Shown in pieces: positions 15,564 to 22,217 of a DNA stretch of 22,785 nt (its first letter is position 1; each line of letters begins with the position of its first letter). The stretch comes from Bacillota bacterium (GTDB taxonomy: Bacteria > Eremiobacterota > SpSt-956 > JAKJGF01), in contig JAKPQU010000602.1 in assembly GCA_029555925.1 (NCBI GenBank), positions 1 through 22,785 on the forward strand, read 5' to 3'. Made by a program: the position numbers and the translations under genes. A model generated the notes under the pieces. It ran no database searches, had not been told where the DNA came from, and saw only the letters and a program-made list of their open reading frames with translations.

Positions 15564-16496
15564 TTATTTTTTAATCTTCTTTATTGCCTCTTCAATAGCC
15601 GCTTTTGCTTTTCCGTCACTTTCTTTTTTCAGAGCATCTTTTAAATACGGCAGAGCTCTTCCATCGTTTATTTTCTTCAAAGCCTCTGCCACAGTGGAAC
15701 GTACATAAGGGGAAGTATCTTTTTTTAATGTTATACCCAGAGGTATTATGGATACTTCATTGTCCAGATAGCCGAGATATAAAGCAGCTATAGCTCTTTT
15801 CTGTTCATTGCTATCGTTAAGGGTTTCTATGAGAGGGTAGAGGGCACGAAGTTTCTTGTCAAGAAGCATTTTCCCTGCCGTTTTAATGTCTCCTTCTACT
15901 GTACCGGGGTTAACCATTGTATCTACAAGTTTCTTTACTCCTTCATAATCTCCCTGAGGTTCGCCTCTGAGCTCTCCCAGGGCGTTTGCCGCAGTCCTTC
16001 TTACATATCCGTTTTCATTCATAAGAAATTCTATTAATACGGTAATTTTTTCAGGCTGTCCCAGATGTATGAGTGTTACGGTAGAAGATAGTTTTTCAAG
16101 GCCTGAAGAATTTTTATAAATATCTTCAACTGCCTTCAGTGCTCTGTCATCTCTTATTTCTCCGAGTGCCCATATGGCACTTACCCTTACGCTTGAAGAA
16201 GAATCTTTCAGCGTTAAAATAAGCCTGTCTACAGCATCTTTTGCCTTCATCATGCCAAGTGTTACGGCAACGTAACCCCTTATTTGAGTATTTTCATTGT
16301 CAAGAGCTTTGATTAAGTCAGGTATTCCATCTTTACCCAGTAAAATTAATTGTTCCTGTGCTATCTTGATTTTTTCCGTATTACTGCTTCCCAGGTCTTT
16401 AATAAATTTATCTGCATTTGTTCGTGCAGAGAAGGCATAAGATGTGAATGATAGGAACATGATTGCCGTAAGTAAAAAACGAGTCACTTTTTTCAT
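15564..16496 (-). CDS. Exported HEAT-repeat protein
   Basis: A 310-residue protein with a clear signal peptide (MKK, then a hydrophobic stretch to about residue 20, likely cut after AFSA). There is no lipobox cysteine, so it is probably periplasmic or secreted. The mature part consists of about seven HEAT/PBS-lyase-like helical repeats, seen as recurring IPDLIKALDNENTQIRGYVAVTLG and SSSVRVSAIWALGEI units. One longer insertion near residues 165-200 breaks the series. Such solenoids bind proteins; no catalytic residues are evident. It is the only clear minus-strand gene, convergent with iorB. GAAAGGAA lies 8-10 bases before the ATG. Its upstream region contains dispersed repeat copy 2. Confidence 0.85.
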   Translation of the reverse strand: MKKVTRFLLTAIMFLSFTSYAFSARTNADKFIKDLGSSNTEKIKIAQEQLILLGKDGIPDLIKALDNENTQIRGYVAVTLGMMKAKDAVDRLILTLKDSSSSVRVSAIWALGEIRDDRALKAVEDIYKNSSGLEKLSSTVTLIHLGQPEKITVLIEFLMNENGYVRRTAANALGELRGEPQGDYEGVKKLVDTMVNPGTVEGDIKTAGKMLLDKKLRALYPLIETLNDSNEQKRAIAALYLGYLDNEVSIIPLGITLKKDTSPYVRSTVAEALKKINDGRALPYLKDALKKESDGKAKAAIEEAIKKIKK

Positions 16497-16520
16497 AAAA
16501 CATTCCTTTCTGTATAAGTG

Positions 16521-16650
16521 TATTTCATAACTTATTAGAATGTAAGTCGTCGTGATGCGTAACGCGTGACGGGTTTAATCCCTGCGCATCACGCATTACG
16601 CTTTACGCATTACGAGGTCATTATTTATGGATAGTTATGAAACTAACTAT
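16521..16650 (-). repeat. Dispersed heptad element, family 1, copy 2
   Basis: This is the reverse complement of the repeat at 1982-2118, 130 bases instead of 137, a difference of exactly one heptad. The outer hairpin is ATAGTTA (16631-16637) / TAACTAT (16644-16650), here perfectly paired. Near the ends TTTCATAACT (16523-16532) and AGTTATGAAA (16633-16642) form a 10-bp terminal inverted repeat. The core at 16571-16585 lies between GTAACGC-type and ATTACGC-type heptads. Confidence 0.85.
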
Positions 16651-16734
16651 AAAATTTCTTCATAATACAAAAAAATCCTCTCTTTCTTTTTTAATGGAAG
16701 GAATAGAGTATTGCTTATAGAAATTATGATTTAT

Positions 16735-16758
16735 ATTAGTTTCAATATTAGTTTCATA
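16735..16758. repeat. 12-bp direct repeat, possible operator
   Basis: TTAGTTTCA occurs at 16736-16744 and 16748-16756, and inverted (TGAAACTAA) at 16638-16646. The spacing of 12 bases is about one helical turn. It could also be a remnant of the end of the family 1 repeat, which contains the same motif. Confidence 0.4.
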
Positions 16759-16785
16759 CAATTTATGAGTAGTGTATGAGTCATA

Positions 16786-16816
16786 ACGCGTCACGCGTCA
16801 CGCGTCACGCGTCACG
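16786..16816. repeat. ACGCGTC tandem heptad array
   Basis: ACGCGTC is repeated 4.4 times without error (inverted GTGACGC units) and ends 6 bases before the ATG at 16823, occupying the place where a Shine-Dalgarno sequence would be. Confidence 0.9.
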
Positions 16817-16822
16817 TATTTT

Positions 16823-18034
16823 ATGAATATAATTATTACTGCAAACAGCCCCGGTGAACTTTACGGGTGGGCCAGGCCTCTTGCGAGAAGACTTAAAGAA
16901 ACCGGTAATAATATTATACTTGTACTTCTCCCATGTGTTTTTTCCAGCGGGCAGGAAAAAAGAGTTGCCTCTGAAATGTCTTTTATAGACGGTGTTGTTA
17001 CAGGCAAAGAATATTTATATTTTATGTCTTTATATAAAAAGTTAAAGGTTTTTGAACAATTTCCTCCTCACATTATAGTGCATCTGGGAGGAGATCTGTT
17101 TCATTCCGCTCTTATGGCCCGACGATTTAATATAAAAGCTATTGCTTATAAATGGGCTAACAGAACATGGGATTCTTATTTTATTAAATATCTGGTGCCG
17201 CAGAAAAAATTTAAAGATATTATGTTACGACATGCCATAGTAGAAGAAAAAATTGAAGTTATAGGAGAATTTGTAGCAGATGCGGTTCTGGATGAACTGA
17301 AAGATGAGAAAGAATATAAAGACACTGTTTCAGGACATCCTGTCATCTGTTTCATGCCCGGAAGTCGCTCCCATGAGTTGAAGTGTCTTTTGAAATTTTT
17401 TATGAAGACTGCAGAACTTATTTCCATGGAATTACCTTCTGCTTCTTTCATTCTTTCCCTTTCTCCATTTATTTCGATTGATGTTTTTCTGGATATTTTA
17501 TCTTCTCCTGTTGCAGCAGGTTTTACGGGAAGTGATGCGAAATTCCTGGCAGAAGGTAATTATCTTGAGACTTCTTCAGGCGTAAGAGTCTTATTATATC
17601 AGGGAGGTACGGGAGCCATAGCAAAATCGGACTTTGTCATTACAATTCCGGGAACAAAATCTTCAGAGGCAGCAGTTCTCGGGAAGCCTATGATGGTAAT
17701 AACTCCTATGAACAGACCCGATTTAATACCTTACTGCGGGTTTATAGGACTTCTGGATTTAATACCTTTCGGTTCTTATCTGAAGGGTAGATTAATATTA
17801 CAACTTGTGAAAAAATTCGGTTTTACTGCTTTACCGAATATTCTTGCAGGAAGAGAGATTGTTCCCGAAATGACTGACCTTATCACCCCTGAAAAGGTAA
17901 CTGCAAAAGCTCTTCAGTTGTTAAAAGACAGTGAAAAGCTTAACCTTATGTCGGAAGAATTGAAAACTTTGTATTCTCCCGGAGCGGCCGACAGAGCAGT
18001 AAAATTAATTCTGGAAAGTATCAATAATGGGTGA
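16823..18034 (+). CDS. LpxB-like GT-B glycosyltransferase
   Basis: A 403-residue protein related to lipid-A-disaccharide synthase. The N-terminal IIITANSPGELYGWARPLARRL takes the place of the GExSGD opening of true LpxB. VHLGGDLFHSALMAR, VICFMPGSRSHELK, and IPGTKSSEAAVLGKPMMVITP followed by IPFGSYLKGRL correspond to the LpxB C-terminal donor-site region. No signal peptide is present; membrane contact would be peripheral. Because the opening motif differs, it may be one of the uncharacterised LpxB-related proteins rather than the enzyme that joins UDP-diacylglucosamine to lipid X. Neighbouring envelope genes fit either reading. No Shine-Dalgarno sequence precedes the ATG. The stop TGA is part of a GTGATGT unit. 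Confidence 0.75.
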   Translation: MNIIITANSPGELYGWARPLARRLKETGNNIILVLLPCVFSSGQEKRVASEMSFIDGVVTGKEYLYFMSLYKKLKVFEQFPPHIIVHLGGDLFHSALMARRFNIKAIAYKWANRTWDSYFIKYLVPQKKFKDIMLRHAIVEEKIEVIGEFVADAVLDELKDEKEYKDTVSGHPVICFMPGSRSHELKCLLKFFMKTAELISMELPSASFILSLSPFISIDVFLDILSSPVAAGFTGSDAKFLAEGNYLETSSGVRVLLYQGGTGAIAKSDFVITIPGTKSSEAAVLGKPMMVITPMNRPDLIPYCGFIGLLDLIPFGSYLKGRLILQLVKKFGFTALPNILAGREIVPEMTDLITPEKVTAKALQLLKDSEKLNLMSEELKTLYSPGAADRAVKLILESINNG

Positions 18035-18155
18035 TGTTTATATGGTAAGAGTGAAAAGTCGTGAGTCGTGAGTTGTGAAAAGTGAAAGGTGAAAGGGATG
18101 CTTACCCGTCACGCATCACGCATCACGCATTACGCATTACGCATTACGCATTAAG
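18031..18155. repeat. Heptad element, family 2, copy 2
   Basis: This is the clearest heptad element. Seven plus-strand GTGA units lie between 18031 and 18095; five of them (GTGAGTC, GTGAGTT, GTGAAAA, GTGAAAG, GTGAAAG) are in unbroken register from 18061. The core AAAGGGATGCTTACC (18092-18106) is the reverse complement of the one at 9512-9526. Six inverted heptads follow (GTCACGC, ATCACGC twice, ATTACGC three times) to about 18155. Confidence 0.9.
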
Positions 18156-18175
18156 AAACAAGGACTGAATTATTA

Positions 18176-20632
18176 ATGAATACAAAAAATATTATCCCTT
18201 ATGAATTTATGTCTCTGGATTTCCCGGCCCTGAGTGTGGAATTATTGAAATCTGCTTTGCGGCACAGAAACCTTGCTGTAAGGCATAAGTCAGCAGATTT
18301 ATTGATAGAATATTTTAAAGATTCCTCTCTTTCTGTTTTTATTGAAGCCATGAATGATCGTGACTGGTATGTCAGATGTGATGCCATATGGTCTATCGGA
18401 CAGCTTCAGGAAAAATCTGCCACAGGAGAACTTGTAAAAGCTTTAAGTGATCCCGAGAGAAAGGTTTACGCTATGGCAGCAGAAGTACTCACAGGTTTTG
18501 ACTGGAAACCTTTCAGTTTTGAAGAAAAACTGAGATATTATTTTGCAAGAGGTAACTTCGGTGAATTGATTAAACTGGGTGAAGAAGCATTTCATCTGTT
18601 TATAGAACATCTCAATTATGTTCCTAAAAACTGGGATCTCGCCTGTAAATCAGCCCATGCCCTGGGAATTATAGGAGACGACAGGGCAGTTGTTCCCCTT
18701 ATAGAAGTCCTGAAATTCGATAATGTGAAGGTTAATATAAGAGCTGCCGAAGCCCTTGGAAAAATAGGCGACAGAAGAGCTTTTGTCCCTCTTATGGAGC
18801 TTCTTAAAAAAGAGGAAGACCTGGAACTGCACATAAAAGTAGTTGAAGCTCTGGGAAAAATTGGGGATGAAAGAGCTGTAGATGTGTTATGTCATAAACT
18901 GAAAGAAAGTGAACCGGAATTGCGTCTGGCTGCGGTGAAATCCCTTGCATATCTTTCCAGCAGTGCTTCTATAGAAGCTCTTATGGATATTATAAAAAAT
19001 GACAAAAATCTCGAGATTAAAAGACTTGCAGTAAAAGCACTCGGTTCTGTAAAGAATCCTGCCTCTGTCCCTTTTCTCATAGATTTATACGGAAAAAGAA
19101 AAGAAGAATTTGAAGAGCCTGTAGTTGAAGCCCTGTACTCTATAGAGGATAAAAGGGCTATTTCTGTTTTTATTTCTTCTCTTGAAAGTGACAGACCTCA
19201 GGTGAGGTTTCTTTCTGCAAGAGCTCTCGGAAATCTTGGGGCAGGAGAAGCTGTACATGCCCTTTTGAAAACCATTTATGATGAAGACTGGGCTGTATGT
19301 TCTGAGGTAATAAAAGCACTTGGAAAACTTGCAGATACGAGAGCATTGGAAGTATTGAAAGATTTTATAGGCCATAAAAGGAGCTATATCAGAAAACTTG
19401 CCGTAAGAGCCGCAGGGAATATGGGTATGGAAGCTTCTTCCATTATCTTACCTGCTCTGAAGGACAAACACAATTATGTACGTTTTTCCGCTGCTCTGGC
19501 ACTTCACAACATGGGATGGGATAGTGACGATATGTGTTTAAAAGCAGATTATTATTTTGCCGGAAGAGATTATACGAGTCTTTTATCCCTTGGTAATACG
19601 GGAATAGAAGTGCTTGTTAAAGGGCTCGGAGATAGTTATTCCATTATAAAGGATTCTGTTGAAACATTTATTATATCTCTTGGAAAAGATACAAAACCTG
19701 TGATTTTATCTGCCCTGAAGAGTAAAGATCCGCAGGTAAGATCATGTGCTTTAAAATTGCTAGGAAGACTTGGTACAGGAGCGGAAATTATAGTAAATTA
19801 TCTTAAAGATGAAAATAGTTCAGTAAGAAGAACTGCAGCAGGTGTCCTCAGAGATTTTCCGCCTGATGCTCTTATAATGGAACAACTGTCACTTTTACTT
19901 CACGACATAAATCCGGGTATCAGGCGAACTGCAGAAAAAACTATGGAGAAACTTGCGAGAAAAGAACAAAACCGTTATGTTGAAACATGTGAAAAATATT
20001 CCCGGGAAAAAAAAGAGGTTTTTCTGGAAAAGGGAACTGACATGAGTGAAGATAAAGAATATTCTTACCATGAAATGATACCTGCCGGTAAAGGAGAAGA
20101 AAAAAAACAATCGGAATGGAGAAGTGTTATGGAACTGTGCAATAAAATGCCTGAAAGTTATTATCCGGAAAATTATATCAATATAGTATTATATGAACCG
20201 AAAATACCTCCCAATACCGGTAATATAGCCCGTCTTTGCGCGGGAACCGGTTCGAAGCTTTATCTTGTAGGTAATCTTGGATTTTCTTTTCGGGATAGAT
20301 CCCTGAAAAGGGCAGGTCTTGACTACTGGCATCTTGTTAATATGTTTTATTATCCTTCAATGGAAGAACTTTATGCTGATTTCACGGAAGGAAGATTTTT
20401 TTATTTTTCCAGCAATGTGGCGAAACCATATACTGCCGTTTCTTATAAAAAGGGAGATTTCCTTGTATTTGGCCCTGAAACACCGGGACTTCCTGCATCT
20501 ATGCTGAAAGAGCATGAAGACTTCTGTTTATCTATCCCTATGTGGGGTGAGGCCAGAAGTTTTAATCTCTCTACTTCTGTTGCTGTTGCAATCTATGAGG
20601 CTTTACGTCAGTTAAATAACGGATGGATTTAG
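18176..20632 (+). CDS. HEAT-repeat solenoid fused to TrmL-type tRNA 2'-O-methyltransferase
   Basis: An 818-residue two-part protein. Residues about 1-620 are HEAT/PBS-lyase-like repeats (VRCDAIWSIGQL, VNIRAAEALGKIGD, VRFLSARALGNLG and so on). Two copies of a distinct module (W-x-YYFA-x-L-x-LG) stand near 109-140 and 447-480. A charged linker (about 620-665) leads to a SPOUT methyltransferase at 668-818. It matches TrmL, which 2'-O-methylates the wobble base of tRNA-Leu using S-adenosylmethionine: INIVLYEPKIPPNTGNIARLCAGTG, RAGLDYW, GPETPGLP at 766-773 and IPMWGEARSFNLSTSVAVAIYEALRQ. Free-standing TrmL is about 155 residues, so the solenoid is an addition. An internal ATG (Met652, 20129) with GGAG 7 bases upstream could give a separate 167-residue TrmL. 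AAGGA lies 11 bases before the main start. Confidence 0.88.
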   Translation: MNTKNIIPYEFMSLDFPALSVELLKSALRHRNLAVRHKSADLLIEYFKDSSLSVFIEAMNDRDWYVRCDAIWSIGQLQEKSATGELVKALSDPERKVYAMAAEVLTGFDWKPFSFEEKLRYYFARGNFGELIKLGEEAFHLFIEHLNYVPKNWDLACKSAHALGIIGDDRAVVPLIEVLKFDNVKVNIRAAEALGKIGDRRAFVPLMELLKKEEDLELHIKVVEALGKIGDERAVDVLCHKLKESEPELRLAAVKSLAYLSSSASIEALMDIIKNDKNLEIKRLAVKALGSVKNPASVPFLIDLYGKRKEEFEEPVVEALYSIEDKRAISVFISSLESDRPQVRFLSARALGNLGAGEAVHALLKTIYDEDWAVCSEVIKALGKLADTRALEVLKDFIGHKRSYIRKLAVRAAGNMGMEASSIILPALKDKHNYVRFSAALALHNMGWDSDDMCLKADYYFAGRDYTSLLSLGNTGIEVLVKGLGDSYSIIKDSVETFIISLGKDTKPVILSALKSKDPQVRSCALKLLGRLGTGAEIIVNYLKDENSSVRRTAAGVLRDFPPDALIMEQLSLLLHDINPGIRRTAEKTMEKLARKEQNRYVETCEKYSREKKEVFLEKGTDMSEDKEYSYHEMIPAGKGEEKKQSEWRSVMELCNKMPESYYPENYINIVLYEPKIPPNTGNIARLCAGTGSKLYLVGNLGFSFRDRSLKRAGLDYWHLVNMFYYPSMEELYADFTEGRFFYFSSNVAKPYTAVSYKKGDFLVFGPETPGLPASMLKEHEDFCLSIPMWGEARSFNLSTSVAVAIYEALRQLNNGWI

Positions 20633-20669
20633 ATAAAACACTAATGAATAATTCATGATGACTATGTAA

Positions 20670-20698
20670 GTCTTATAATTTACGCATTACGCATTACG
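20670..20698. repeat. Small heptad element
   Basis: GTAAGTC at about 20667-20673 faces the inverted heptads TTACGC, ATTACGC, ATTACG at 20682-20698, with a TTATAAT core. It follows the plan of the larger elements at minimal size. Confidence 0.6.
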
Positions 20699-20813
20699 AT
20701 ATAAGTATTACGAATATTTAAAAAAGTACTACGATATTAACAGATATATTGAAAATTTATTACAAAATTTTCATATTTTTTTAACACTTTTGTAACAACA
20801 TAGAAAAAAAACG

Positions 20814-20822
20814 TGTTATAAT
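20814..20822 (+). promoter_or_regulatory. Extended -10 promoter for exported protein gene
   Basis: TGT followed by a perfect TATAAT (20817-20822) makes an extended -10. A TTGTAA at 20790-20795 is 21 bases upstream, too far for a normal -35. It is about 130 bases before the start codon. Confidence 0.6.
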
Positions 20823-20928
20823 TATTACAGTAGAATAGTTTATTATAACGAGGTATAAATCATTTTTATTTCAGGAGGTGAAAAAATTAACTTAATTTTT
20901 TAGTATTTTCAAATATTGAAAGGAGGCA

Positions 20929-20945
20929 TCCGGATAAAACCGGAG
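20929..20945 (+). promoter_or_regulatory. Hairpin overlapping a ribosome binding site
   Basis: TCCGG (20929-20933) pairs with CCGGA (20940-20944). The GGAG at 20942-20945, 7 bases before the ATG at 20953, is partly inside the stem, so the fold could limit translation. The second SD-like AAGGAGG upstream (20920-20926) is 26 bases from the start. Confidence 0.4.
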
Positions 20946-20952
20946 AAAAATT

Positions 20953-22020
20953 ATGAAAAAGACTTTAGTAACCCTCAGTATATCAGCACTTTTATTGTGT
21001 ATGGTTATATCTGTATCATTTGCGGGAACTACAGTTATTACTGTTGAAAAAGATACCGATCACGTCGGAGCTGTAGAAAAAGATGCAGGTAATCTGACAA
21101 ACCTCAATGGAGCTATGGTGTGGAACGGAAAAGAATGGGTAGTGAACAATTCATGGGCCCATATGTATTTTTCCGATCTCAGAACAGGTAAACGTCTGGT
21201 TGATAGAGATTCCTTCAATGTATCTACCTCTGCAAGCACAAGTACAGATGTAGCAAATCAATGGAATGAATTTTATAAAAAAGAGACCGATTATAATGCC
21301 TATCTGGCAGCTAAATCAAAATGGGATTCAGACTATGCAAAATGGCTGGCAGATCCTAATTCCAATCCCAATCCAGGTACTGCACCGACTGCAGTCCCTG
21401 CTCCTCCGGTACCGGGACAGAATTTATATGGCGAAGCAGAAGCTCCTATTGAAATCGGAGGCTATACAATTACCAAGCAAACATATAGCTATTCTATAGC
21501 TGATGCTGCCGGTAATACCTATACCTATCAGGGTATAGAATATACTGTTGAACAGCCTGATGGAACTAAAATTGTACTGAAGAGCCGTGGAAGTGGAAAT
21601 GGCGGTGGCGATGGACAGGCTGCCGATCAGTCTTATTTTAATATCTATGTAGAAAATAAGGGTGGCACTGTTACAGCTTTAAGAGGTGACCCTGTATGGT
21701 TTACTTATAATGCCGATATAAATACTGCCAAGAATATGATGGATGGAGTAAGTTCATCCAATAAAACCGGCGATTTACCGACTAATAATGCCAATTATTA
21801 TATGGATGTAAAAGGCGGTTCCGATATGGGTGGTGTTACATATAAGATGACAACCTCTACCGTAAATGCTAAAACCAACAACCTTGGTTCTACATTTGCA
21901 ACAGGTTTTTCTATTCAGTTCCTTAATTCCAGTACCAATAAGATACAGGAAATTAACTTTACACCATCTATTTTGAATGAAACAATTACCCCGAAGGTAA
22001 CACCAAGCTGTTGCTGTTAA
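20953..22020 (+). CDS. Exported protein of unknown function with C-terminal CCC
   Basis: A 355-residue secreted protein. The signal peptide is MKK plus a hydrophobic core, probably cut after SFA at residue 24. The mature protein is rich in Asn, Thr, Gly and Tyr with few Lys/Arg clusters, as in surface or extracellular proteins. A helical, Trp-containing stretch (about 95-135) leads to a Pro-rich linker (NPNPGTAPTAVPAPPVPG near 137-156). Beta-rich sequence follows with a Gly run (GNGGGDG near 218). It ends in SCCC, three consecutive cysteines just before the stop, which is unusual. No sorting signal or known domain was recognised. It has its own promoter and leader, and a terminator-like region follows. 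The next gene also encodes an exported protein. Confidence 0.8.
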   Translation: MKKTLVTLSISALLLCMVISVSFAGTTVITVEKDTDHVGAVEKDAGNLTNLNGAMVWNGKEWVVNNSWAHMYFSDLRTGKRLVDRDSFNVSTSASTSTDVANQWNEFYKKETDYNAYLAAKSKWDSDYAKWLADPNSNPNPGTAPTAVPAPPVPGQNLYGEAEAPIEIGGYTITKQTYSYSIADAAGNTYTYQGIEYTVEQPDGTKIVLKSRGSGNGGGDGQAADQSYFNIYVENKGGTVTALRGDPVWFTYNADINTAKNMMDGVSSSNKTGDLPTNNANYYMDVKGGSDMGGVTYKMTTSTVNAKTNNLGSTFATGFSIQFLNSSTNKIQEINFTPSILNETITPKVTPSCCC

Positions 22021-22046
22021 TAATTTAACCGGTTATAGTGATAGAT

Positions 22047-22070
22047 AAGGAATAGCGCAAGCTATTCCTT
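22047..22070 (+). terminator. Hairpin with GCAA tetraloop, possible terminator
   Basis: A perfect 10-bp stem AAGGAATAGC / GCTATTCCTT closed by GCAA lies 26 bases after the stop codon. The first T run (four T) starts six bases later, so it is a weak terminator or an mRNA-stabilising 3' hairpin. Confidence 0.55.
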
Positions 22071-22106
22071 AGTCTGTTTTAGGTAAAGAAAAGGTAACAG
22101 ATTTAT

Positions 22107-22150
22107 ATGAGAAGCGTAATTCGTTACGGGACGAATAGATTCTCATTTTT
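22107..22150 (+). terminator. Rho-independent terminator-like hairpin
   Basis: An outer stem ATGAGAA / TTCTCAT and an inner stem ATTCGT / ACGAAT, separated by small internal loops, are followed by TTTTT. It closes the exported-protein transcript. A third hairpin, TATGACC / GGTCATA (22154-22171), comes right after. Confidence 0.65.
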
Positions 22151-22217
22151 CGTTATGACCATCAGGTCATAGCAGTTACACGTCTTAAAATATCTTTATT
22201 AAAGAAAGGGTGTTATT

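Larger units (their letters stand above)
16497..16822. other. Divergent intergenic region with repeats
   Basis: This 326-base gap lies between the minus-strand HEAT gene and the LpxB-like gene, and must contain promoters for both. It holds dispersed repeat copy 2 (16521-16650), a 12-bp direct repeat (16735-16758) and an ACGCGTC array (16786-16816). A possible but weak plus-strand promoter is TTGCTT (16711) with TATATT (16732) at 15-base spacing. Confidence 0.5.
20633..20952. other. Intergenic region and structured leader of the exported protein gene
   Basis: This 320-base gap holds a small heptad element (20670-20698), an extended -10 promoter (20814-20822) and a leader of about 120 bases. 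The leader has a full AGGAGGTGA at 20873-20881, an AT-rich palindrome with 10-bp arms at 20881-20901, a second AAGGAGG at 20920-20926, and a small hairpin TCCGG / CCGGA (20929-20933, 20940-20944) that overlaps the functional GGAG. Confidence 0.6.

Noticed and set aside
16521..16650. Insertion sequence with transposase
   Set aside because: The repeat has terminal inverted repeats but no coding capacity; at most it is a non-autonomous element.
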